5,052 nt of DNA from the NCBI GenBank assembly GCA_002412985.1, contig DHWC01000095.1, positions 1,786-6,837 on the forward strand. The letters are read 5' to 3'. Under the pieces are notes generated by a model. That model was given only the letters and a program-made list of their open reading frames with translations. It did no database searches and was not told the origin of the DNA. Source of the stretch: Methylocystaceae bacterium UBA5192. GTDB taxonomy: Bacteria; Pseudomonadota; Alphaproteobacteria; Rhizobiales; Beijerinckiaceae. Position numbers and translations under genes: made by a program. Positions 1 through 5,052 of this stretch are shown piece after piece. How positions within the stretch are numbered: position 1 is the stretch's first letter; each line of letters begins with the position of its first letter.

Positions 1-2
1 AT

Positions 3-125
3 AATGCCAGAGACATGATGCGTGCGGGCCACATGAACCGTGGGACATCGATCCCGGGAACCTACAACGTAGGTGGGCGCCGTGTGACCAAGCCCACGAG
101 CAAGATCAGGGACAGCTCCCTTTAG
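3..125 (+). CDS. Possible 3' end of an unidentified protein gene, cut by the window edge
   Basis: A frame open from the left edge runs for 40 codons to a TAG at 123-125. The residues read like a basic C-terminal tail: after NARDMMRAGHMNRGTS comes PGTYNVGGRRVTKP, then a short polar end. Many codons end in G or C, which favours coding, but the block is GC-rich overall and other frames (position 2 on +, and one minus-strand frame) also stay open across it, so openness proves little. I do not recognise the family. The segment overlaps the strong nested stems at 20-174, so it may instead be non-coding RNA with a chance open frame. If real, the gene converges on the methyltransferase gene. It could be the end of a mobile-element protein, but nothing visible here establishes that. 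Confidence 0.3.
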   Translation, partial: NARDMMRAGHMNRGTSIPGTYNVGGRRVTKPTSKIRDSSL

Positions 126-174
126 GATCGATAAGGCCCCGGGGAATAATAGTCCTACACGAGTCCCGCAGCGC
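20..174 (+). ncRNA. Candidate structured RNA with nested stems, family not recognised
   Basis: Several stems nest in order. GCGTGCGGG (20-28) pairs with 165-174 with one bulged G at 171. GTGGGAC (40-46) pairs with GTCCTAC (152-158). ATCGATCC (47-54) pairs with GGATCGAT (125-132). Inside lie three hairpins in a row: 61-65/69-73, 74-78/92-96 and 108-112/117-121. The 3' side also carries a 19-base bulge (133-151) containing CCCCGGGG. The second stem contains one G-U pair that becomes an A-C mismatch on the opposite strand, so the + strand is favoured. I looked for RNase P, tmRNA, SRP, 6S, 5S and cobalamin-riboswitch signatures and recognised none. An open reading frame overlaps the 5' two thirds. 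The fold is read from the sequence; calling it an expressed RNA is inference. Confidence 0.35.
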
Positions 175-236
175 CGCTTAACTTAACTAGCTCTTCAAGA
201 GTGTGAGCGCTAGGCTTGGTTAAGCGAATTCTTTTT
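175..236 (+). terminator. Stem with T-run between the left block and the convergent methyltransferase gene
   Basis: CGCTTAAC (175-182) is exactly complementary to GTTAAGCG (219-226). Inside it, CTAGC (187-191) can pair with GCTAG (209-213). AATTC and five T residues (232-236) follow. This polarity fits a terminator for + strand transcription out of the left block. On the minus strand no T-run follows the stem, so it is a poor intrinsic terminator for the methyltransferase operon. The T-run lies inside the 3' end of the methyltransferase gene. A tandem CTTAA at 177-186 allows an alternative register. The loop is long for a classical terminator, so support is moderate. Confidence 0.35.
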
Positions 237-957
237 CACTGGGGTGATTTTTGGCCTGAAATTTTTGCCGATCGTCCGATAAGCGTTTGATGCGCGTTAG
301 GGTAAAAAGACCAAAAGGCGCCAAGAGCCGACGGTCGAGGAGCTTCATATCTTCACGCTGATCGATCCAATCGCCAATGATCGACCATTGAAATTGTAGG
401 CGCCAGCCGAGTTTTGGGGCGATATGTTTGGCGAGCCAGGGCTCCAGCATGGAGAGCATATCGTCTTCATTGCTGACATGATTCACCAGGATAATCTCTC
501 CGCCTGGTTTCACAACGCGCGCCAATTCATCCAAAATCGCCTCTGGCACTGGAGCTACGGGCAATAAGTAGGGGGCGACAACGCAGGCGAAGGTATCATC
601 CGGAAAGGCAAGTTGCGTTGCGTCCATCAGCAACAAGCCGGGGACATTTCTCAAACGCTCGCGCTTGACCCGTTCTTTTGCGCGCAGGAGCATAGGTTCG
701 CATAAATCAATGCCGGTCACTTCAATATGGGGCGCAAACATTGGCAATTCCAAACCCGTGCCAACGCCTACGTCTAAGACTGGCCCACCGATTTCTGAAG
801 CGATTGCGGCAATTGCTCGACGACCTGGGCGCATGACAACGCGGAAGGTCATGTCATAAAAGGGAGCCCATCGCGCATATGCTTCCGCAGCATAGGGGAC
901 CTCAACATTATCGTTTTGAACGGAGTCGTTGAGGGCAAAGTCTCTGGCTTCGCTCAT
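220..957 (-). CDS. pmtA: Rhodobacter-type phosphatidylethanolamine N-methyltransferase (PmtA-like)
   Basis: A class I SAM-dependent methyltransferase of 245 residues. The N-terminal YARWAPFYD (28-35) is the usual entry to this lipid and quinone methyltransferase group. The SAM-binding motif I is VLDVGVGTGLELP (60-72), the acidic ribose-binding residue lies in GIDL (82-85), MDA (111-113) probably contacts adenine, and VKPGGEIILVNH (149-160) is the post-motif strand. The later LGW (183-185) and PFGLFTLTR (214-222) match what I recall of Rhodobacter-type PmtA, which methylates phosphatidylethanolamine stepwise to phosphatidylcholine at the inner membrane. No membrane segment is evident, as expected for a peripheral enzyme. 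The protein is somewhat longer than the roughly 200-residue Rhodobacter form, with an N-terminal extension and a polar tail from about 226. Its ATG overlaps the mnmA stop (ATGA), with AAGAG seven bases upstream, so translation is probably coupled. A UbiE/COQ5-like enzyme is the main alternative. Confidence 0.75.
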   Translation of the reverse strand: MSEARDFALNDSVQNDNVEVPYAAEAYARWAPFYDMTFRVVMRPGRRAIAAIASEIGGPVLDVGVGTGLELPMFAPHIEVTGIDLCEPMLLRAKERVKRERLRNVPGLLLMDATQLAFPDDTFACVVAPYLLPVAPVPEAILDELARVVKPGGEIILVNHVSNEDDMLSMLEPWLAKHIAPKLGWRLQFQWSIIGDWIDQREDMKLLDRRLLAPFGLFTLTRIKRLSDDRQKFQAKNHPSEKEFA

Positions 958-2192
958 GCGCTAGCTCTTGAGGTGTTTGTAGGGGGCTGCAAGGGTGTTG
1001 TGAAAGAATTACTCTCAGTCTCGCCCATTTCTGCGACAGCAATAAAACCACCGCCTAAAACCCGCGCATGTTCCTCTTCGCCATCATAAAATACGCATGC
1101 TTGACCCGGTGAGACGCCAAATTCGCCGCTTTGGAAGACGACCTGCACACTCATGTCAGCATCTATAAAAAGACGGGCGGGGAGCGGCGGGCGGGTCGAT
1201 CGCACCCGGGCCATGACAACGAGGCCTTGTGGCGGCACGTCTTTTAATTCGCCGTCGCCAATCCAGTTGACGTCCCTCAAGCGAACTGAGCGCGTTTCAA
1301 GGGCCGCATGAGGCCCAACGATAACTTCCGCTTTGCTCGCGTCGATTTTAACAACAAAGAGCGGCTCTGCGTCACGGCCGGTAACGCTCGCGCCTAAGCC
1401 AAGGCCACGTCGTTGTCCCACAGTATAATGTGCGACGCCGGCATGACGCCCCAGGATGCGTCCATCAAGATGAACAATATTTCCTGGCGTGATGGCTTCT
1501 GGCGCAAGGCGGGCCACAACATCCGTGTAACGCCCATTTGGCACAAAGCAAATATCCTGACTATCCGCCTTATCTGCGACCGAAAGCCCATAATGGCGCG
1601 CCAATTCCCGCACTTGTGATTTAGAATAATCGCCGAGTGGAAAAAGGAGCATGCGCAATTGTTCGCGCGTTGTCGCAAAGAGAAAATAGCTTTGATCGCG
1701 GGCTGCGTCTTTTGCGCGATATAAGGCGCGAAAACCAGAGGCGTCCTCTCTTGCTGAAATATAATGTCCCGTTGCAAGCCAATCTGCGCCAAGATCTTTA
1801 GCGGTAGCAAAGAGATCAGCAAATTTGATAAATTGATTGCAGGAAATACAAGGGACAGGCGTTTCACCGCTTGCATAAGAGGCGGCAAAACCATCAATTA
1901 CTTTTTCCCGAAACTTTGTCTCATAGTCGAGGACAAAGTGGGGAATGCCGAGGCGTGCGGCGACCGCGCGCGCATCTTGGATATCTTGACCTGCGCAGCA
2001 AGCTCCCTTGCGATGTGTCGCTTCTCCATGGTCATAAAGTTGAAGGGTGACGCCGACGACGTCATAGCCTTGATCCTTGAGCAAGGCGGCGACCACGCTG
2101 GAGTCGACTCCGCCAGACATGGCGACAACGACACGCGTCTTCTCTGGCGCTTGCGTCATCGCCGTGAGGCTAGAGGGCGCGCACACAGTCAT
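954..2192 (-). CDS. mnmA: tRNA-specific 2-thiouridylase MnmA
   Basis: MnmA activates U34 of tRNA Lys, Glu and Gln by adenylation and inserts sulfur from a persulfide relay, giving the s2U34 needed for accurate decoding; it is cytoplasmic. The 412 residues include the ATP PP-loop VVVAMSGGVDSS (21-32), CCAGQDIQDAR (65-75), the catalytic region PCISCN (114-119) with Cys118 aligning to the family's first catalytic cysteine, ATGHY (140-144), DQSYFLF (166-172), and SQDICFVP (211-218) with the second catalytic cysteine at 215. HYTVGQRRGLG (256-266) and a beta-barrel C-terminal domain follow. Length is slightly above the usual 360-400 because of extra residues at both ends; the tail after about 390 is variable. 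The start is uncertain: neither ATG 2192 nor the in-frame ATG at 2159 (residue 12, giving 401 residues) has a clear ribosome binding site, and conservation begins only around residue 19. It leads an operon with pmtA. Confidence 0.96.
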   Translation of the reverse strand: MTVCAPSSLTAMTQAPEKTRVVVAMSGGVDSSVVAALLKDQGYDVVGVTLQLYDHGEATHRKGACCAGQDIQDARAVAARLGIPHFVLDYETKFREKVIDGFAASYASGETPVPCISCNQFIKFADLFATAKDLGADWLATGHYISAREDASGFRALYRAKDAARDQSYFLFATTREQLRMLLFPLGDYSKSQVRELARHYGLSVADKADSQDICFVPNGRYTDVVARLAPEAITPGNIVHLDGRILGRHAGVAHYTVGQRRGLGLGASVTGRDAEPLFVVKIDASKAEVIVGPHAALETRSVRLRDVNWIGDGELKDVPPQGLVVMARVRSTRPPLPARLFIDADMSVQVVFQSGEFGVSPGQACVFYDGEEEHARVLGGGFIAVAEMGETESNSFTTPLQPPTNTSRASA

Positions 2193-2230
2193 TGGGCGGA
2201 CCGCACAGGCATCTGGCGGCGGAGAAGTTT

Positions 2231-2242
2231 ATGACGCGTCAT
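2231..2242. promoter_or_regulatory. Perfect 12-bp palindrome upstream of mnmA, possible operator
   Basis: ATGACGCGTCAT is its own reverse complement and lies 38 bases upstream of the mnmA ATG at 2192, in the divergent intergenic region. That spot is near where an mnmA promoter or leader would be expected. No regulator is assigned. The centre is CpG-rich, like many short palindromes in these genomes, so chance is a fair alternative. Confidence 0.3.
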
Positions 2243-2315
2243 CAGACCGAACTAAGATGTTGAAAACTGCCCGAACGCTCATTTAGACATTCCCATGGCC
2301 TGACGCAATCTCGTT

Positions 2316-2337
2316 AAAAGACGATCCGTTGTCTTTT
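2316..2337. promoter_or_regulatory. Inverted repeat upstream of prs, possible operator or leader hairpin
   Basis: AAAAGAC (2316-2322) and GTCTTTT (2331-2337) are exact inverted arms with an eight-base spacer (GATCCGTT), centred about 80 bases before the prs start. The right arm overlaps TTGTCT (2329-2334), a possible -35 element with no good -10 partner (TCCTAG at 2352-2357, spacing 17). This could be a dyad operator over the prs promoter or a small hairpin with A and T tails. No specific transcription factor can be named. Confidence 0.3.
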
Positions 2338-2396
2338 CCGTGTCATATTGTTCCTAGCGGCTGCGGCTGCTAAGACCCGCCGGAAATCAAAACCAT

Positions 2397-2400
2397 GAGG
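2397..2400 (+). promoter_or_regulatory. Ribosome binding site that decides the prs start
   Basis: GAGG at 2397-2400 lies eight bases before ATG 2409. The longer in-frame GTG at 2400 uses the last G of this motif as its first base, which makes GTG an unlikely start. ATG 2418 is a possible alternative, since the conserved family sequence MKLLAGNSNR begins there, but its spacing to GAGG is long. Confidence 0.6.
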
Positions 2401-2408
2401 TGGGGTCG

Positions 2409-3350
2409 ATGTCAGCAATGAAACTTCTGGCGGGCAACTCTAATCGCGCGCTCGCTGAGGCAATTGCCGCCCATCTCGATATTTCTCTCTGCCGCGCTCA
2501 CGTTCGTCGCTTTGCAGATGGCGAAATATGGGTTGAAGTGCTTGAAAACGTTCGAGGACAGGATGTTTTCATGATCCAGTCCACTTCAGCCCCAGCCAAT
2601 GATCATTTGTTAGAGCTGTTAATCATGGCGGACGCCTTAAGACGGGCCTCGGCGCGCCGGATCACAGCTGTCATTCCCTATTTTGGCTATGCGCGGCAAG
2701 ATCGTAAACAAGGCCCACGAACCCCAATCTCGGCCAAATTGGTCGCGAATTTAATAACCCGCGCGGGGGTAGATCGGATTTTAACGGTCGATTTACATGC
2801 CGGCCAGCTCCAGGGATTCTTCGATATCCCCACAGATAATCTCTTTGCGGCGCCCGTTATGGTGGCGGATATCAAATCCCATCGCGAACTCAAAAACACC
2901 ATGGTCGTTTCCCCTGATGTGGGGGGTGTGGTGCGCGCGCGCGCTCTAGCAAAGCGAATTGACGCTCCATTAGCCATCGTCGACAAGCGTCGCGAACGGG
3001 CAGGAGAGTCTGAGGTGATGAACATTATCGGCGACGTGTCTGGCTGCAACTGTATTTTGATCGATGATATTGTCGATTCTGGCGGGACTTTATGTAATGC
3101 CGCTGAGGCATTACTGGCAGCCGGCGCAGCAAGCGTTCATGCTTACATCACCCATGGCGTGCTGTCTGGCGAAGCGGCCGCGCGGATCGCTGCATCAAAA
3201 TTAAAAGAACTCGTCATTACCGATACAATTCGCGCGACAGAGCTTGTTCAGTCTGCGGCTAATATACGCGTGATCCCAATAGGTTCTTTAATTGGCGAAG
3301 CCATTGCGCGCACCGCGCGTGAAGAGAGCGTGTCGAGCTTGTTTGATTAA
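2409..3350 (+). CDS. prs: Ribose-phosphate pyrophosphokinase (PRPP synthetase)
   Basis: Prs transfers pyrophosphate from ATP to ribose 5-phosphate, giving PRPP for purine, pyrimidine, histidine, tryptophan and NAD synthesis. From ATG 2409 the protein has 313 residues, close to the 315 of E. coli Prs. It starts with MKLLAGNSNR after three extra residues. Visible motifs are FADGE (35-39), the ATP-binding loop YFGYARQDRK (91-100), TVDLHAGQLQGFF (126-138), SPDVGGVVRARALAKR (168-183), KRRE (194-197), the PRPP-binding loop LIDDIVDSGGT (217-227), and the terminal EESVSSLFD. All key regions are intact, so activity is expected. Its stop TAA shares its last A with the ATG of the downstream ligase gene (TAATG), implying co-transcription and probable coupling. 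It is divergent from mnmA. Whether this is the only prs in the genome cannot be seen here. Confidence 0.96.
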   Translation: MSAMKLLAGNSNRALAEAIAAHLDISLCRAHVRRFADGEIWVEVLENVRGQDVFMIQSTSAPANDHLLELLIMADALRRASARRITAVIPYFGYARQDRKQGPRTPISAKLVANLITRAGVDRILTVDLHAGQLQGFFDIPTDNLFAAPVMVADIKSHRELKNTMVVSPDVGGVVRARALAKRIDAPLAIVDKRRERAGESEVMNIIGDVSGCNCILIDDIVDSGGTLCNAAEALLAAGAASVHAYITHGVLSGEAAARIAASKLKELVITDTIRATELVQSAANIRVIPIGSLIGEAIARTAREESVSSLFD

Positions 3351-4861
3351 TGCTATCGGCTGTTCCGCAACGGTTTAACCTTGCTCACTATTGTCTGGCG
3401 GAAAACGCCCGGCTCCATCCGGAAAAAATCGGATTAACAGTAGTTGGCGATGAGCATGTTCAGCGCTGGTCTTATGCGCAACTTGATTTAAAAGTTAGGC
3501 AATTAGCAGCAGGTTTTAAAACTCTAAATTTAAAACCAGGCGCTCATATTATGATCCGCATGGGTAATGAAGCCAACGCCGCCTTGGCCTATTTTGCTGC
3601 AATTGCAGCAGGCTATGTTGCGTTCCTTGCTTCCGCTCAACTTACTTTCGACGAAGCAGCCTTTTTACTGCAAGATTCAGAGGCTCAAGCGCTTATTCTG
3701 GGCGCCTCTTTTAGTCATGAAAATCATGTATCGCCAGGCGTTGCGATTTTGTCGCCACAGGCGCTCGACGCCTTATTTCTTTCTGAGCCAATTGCAGATT
3801 ATGAAGATACTGCAGCGCAAGATCCCGCCTATCTTGTTTATACCTCTGGGACCACTAGCCGTCCCAAAGGCGTTTTGCATGCTCATCGCGCCGCATGGGG
3901 ACGTCGACCGATGCTTACGCACTGGACAGGTCTTCGATCAGAAGATGTTATGCTTCATGCTGGCGCAATCAATTGGACCTATACGCTCGGCGTGGGCGTG
4001 GTCGATCCTTTGTCTGTCGGCGCCGCTGCGGTTCTCTATAATGGTAAGTCAGATCCGTCAGTCTGGCCGCGTCTTATTGAGCGCTATGGCGTTTCTGTTT
4101 TTGCCGCAGTGCCAGGCGTGTTTCGGCAAATACTCAAATATGGCGCGTTAGAAGAATATAATCTGTCATCGCTTAGACATGGGTTGTCTGCTGGCGCGGC
4201 ATTGCCGCAAAATTTATCTCTCGACTGGCGTAAAAGAACTGGAAAAGAAATTTTCGAAGCTTTTGGCATGAGTGAAATTTCTACTTTCATTTCCAGTGGA
4301 CCGCTCACGCCAATCAAAACCGACTCTCCCGGCAGGGCGCAGCCGGGCAGAGTTGTGGCGGCTTTGCCTGTTGAGAACGGGGATGTTCCGTTGGGCTCTG
4401 GGCAAACGGGCCTATTAGCGATCCGGCGCGATGATCCAGGAATGATGCTGGGTTATTGGAAGCGCCAAGAAGAAGAACAACAGGCTTTTCGTGGCGAATG
4501 GTTTGTATCCGGCGATCTCGTGGAATTTGACGAGGATGGCTATATGTGGCGGCATGGCCGCGCGGATGAAGTGATGAATGCAGGTGGATTTAGAGTTTCT
4601 CCTGCTGAGGTTGAAAAATGTTTGCTGACTTTCCCCAATGTTGCTGAGGCAGCGGTTGCTGAACGCGCGGGTCGAGATGGAGAGACAACAATCATTAAGG
4701 CCTATGTTGTGATGCGTGAAGCAGCCCCTGCCGATGAAATCGCTATCTTGGCTCATTGCCAGAGCCATCTTGCAGCTTACAAGCGTCCCAAAGTTGTCGT
4801 TTTTCTCGAGTCTTTGCCTAGAAACGCGAATGGTAAGCTCAAGCGCGATGCTTTAGCGTAG
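3350..4861 (+). CDS. AMP-forming acyl-CoA / carboxylate-CoA ligase
   Basis: A member of the adenylate-forming (ANL) superfamily with 503 residues. It activates a carboxylic acid with ATP to an acyl-adenylate and transfers it to CoA, releasing AMP and PPi. Conserved motifs appear in order: the phosphate loop YTSGTTSRPKG (164-174), WTY (209-211), GAALP (282-286), FEAFGMSE (302-309), the ribose-binding aspartate in WFVSGDL (384-390, D389), the hinge and A8 region GRADEVMNAGGFRVSPAEVE (403-422), and the A10 loop PRNANGKLKRD with catalytic Lys496. There is no signal peptide, carrier-protein or reductase domain, so it is a stand-alone ligase. Length and the VMNAGGFRVSP hinge suggest the medium-size acyl/aryl-CoA ligases, but the acid (short or medium-chain fatty acid, or aromatic) cannot be deduced. 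The ATG overlaps the prs stop by one base and lacks a strong ribosome binding site, which fits translational coupling. Confidence 0.88.
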   Translation: MLSAVPQRFNLAHYCLAENARLHPEKIGLTVVGDEHVQRWSYAQLDLKVRQLAAGFKTLNLKPGAHIMIRMGNEANAALAYFAAIAAGYVAFLASAQLTFDEAAFLLQDSEAQALILGASFSHENHVSPGVAILSPQALDALFLSEPIADYEDTAAQDPAYLVYTSGTTSRPKGVLHAHRAAWGRRPMLTHWTGLRSEDVMLHAGAINWTYTLGVGVVDPLSVGAAAVLYNGKSDPSVWPRLIERYGVSVFAAVPGVFRQILKYGALEEYNLSSLRHGLSAGAALPQNLSLDWRKRTGKEIFEAFGMSEISTFISSGPLTPIKTDSPGRAQPGRVVAALPVENGDVPLGSGQTGLLAIRRDDPGMMLGYWKRQEEEQQAFRGEWFVSGDLVEFDEDGYMWRHGRADEVMNAGGFRVSPAEVEKCLLTFPNVAEAAVAERAGRDGETTIIKAYVVMREAAPADEIAILAHCQSHLAAYKRPKVVVFLESLPRNANGKLKRDALA

Positions 4862-4951
4862 TAGAATTCATAAGCGCAAAGAACACATTCTCACAGAAGG
4901 GTTGCCGCTGATAAAATTTGCAAGGCGGGCGAAGCAATTTTTTAGCAATAT

Positions 4952-4970
4952 GCGCTGTAAGCGCTTTTTT
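4952..4970 (+). terminator. Rho-independent terminator of the prs-ligase operon
   Basis: GCGCT (4952-4956) and AGCGC (4960-4964) form a five-bp stem with a GTA loop, followed immediately by six T residues (4965-4970). It lies about 90 bases after the ligase stop and on the right strand. The stem is short but GC-rich. An AGCAAT direct repeat (4933-4938 and 4944-4949) precedes it and is otherwise unexplained. Confidence 0.65.
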
Positions 4971-5052
4971 AATAACGGTGCTACAACTTCTATGAATTAT
5001 ATAAATGCGGCGGCAAGACACGCCCTTTATGCGGCAATGACGTGATTTATAA

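Noticed and set aside
1394..1897. 167-residue open frame on the minus strand inside mnmA
   Set aside because: It is out of frame with mnmA on the same strand and spans the conserved MnmA core, including both catalytic cysteine regions. Its translation shows no recognisable domain.
1764..2234. 156-residue open frame on the + strand antisense to mnmA
   Set aside because: It is a shadow of the MnmA N-terminal half; the composition is odd and no motif is visible.
2400..2408. GTG at 2400 as the prs start
   Set aside because: It overlaps the GAGG ribosome binding site and adds residues not conserved in Prs; ATG 2409 fits better.
3567..4151. 194-residue open frame on the + strand inside the CoA ligase gene
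   Set aside because: It is out of frame with a gene that has all ANL motifs over this stretch. The translation is an unordered mix rich in Leu, Pro and Gln.
4865..4998. Inverted repeat AATTCATA / TATGAATT flanking the downstream region, suggesting a small mobile element
   Set aside because: Arms of eight AT-rich bases about 120 bases apart are expected by chance fairly often. They do not extend further, and no target duplication is seen.
4839..5021. 60-residue minus-strand open frame at the right end
   Set aside because: It covers the operon terminator and the end of the ligase gene, lacks a recognisable domain, and has a basic and aromatic composition typical of chance frames.
5005..5037. 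Near-repeat ATGCGGC at 5005-5011 and 5029-5035
   Set aside because: Only two short copies are present; there is no regular spacing of further units, so no array can be claimed.
4992..5045. 17-codon frame beginning MNYINAAARH after the terminator
   Set aside because: It is too short, has no clear ribosome binding site, and nothing supports expression.

Overview
The window looks like chromosomal DNA from an alphaproteobacterium, probably Rhizobiales or a relative. The main evidence is the protein families. MnmA has the paired-cysteine CISCN active-site form, the small methyltransferase resembles the Rhodobacter-type phosphatidylethanolamine N-methyltransferases, and Prs ends in the conserved SSLFD tail. 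Base composition is moderate rather than very GC-rich. The species cannot be named from this window.

Layout: positions 1-180 (about 58% GC by hand count) hold no complete gene. They contain a nested set of inverted repeats that fold well as a + strand RNA, plus an overlapping open frame entering from the left edge and stopping at 125. A stem followed by T residues (175-236) separates this block from two convergent minus-strand genes. Those are a PmtA-like phospholipid N-methyltransferase (220-957) and, upstream of it in transcription, the tRNA 2-thiouridylase gene mnmA (954-2192); they overlap by ATGA. A divergent control region of about 215 bases (2193-2408) carries a perfect 12-bp palindrome on the mnmA side and a 7-bp-arm inverted repeat on the prs side. 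On the + strand, prs (2409-3350, PRPP synthetase) shares one base with an AMP-forming acyl-CoA/carboxylate-CoA ligase gene (3350-4861). A compact terminator follows at 4952-4970, and the last 80 bases hold no supportable gene.

The window therefore holds two short, divergent, probably translationally coupled operons: mnmA-pmtA (tRNA wobble thiolation and membrane lipid head-group methylation) and prs-ligase (PRPP supply and CoA-thioester formation). Neither pairing is an obvious pathway, and the link may be only co-transcription of housekeeping genes. The four main genes are intact and carry their key residues. The least explained part is the structured block at 20-174. I found no convincing new multi-gene system.
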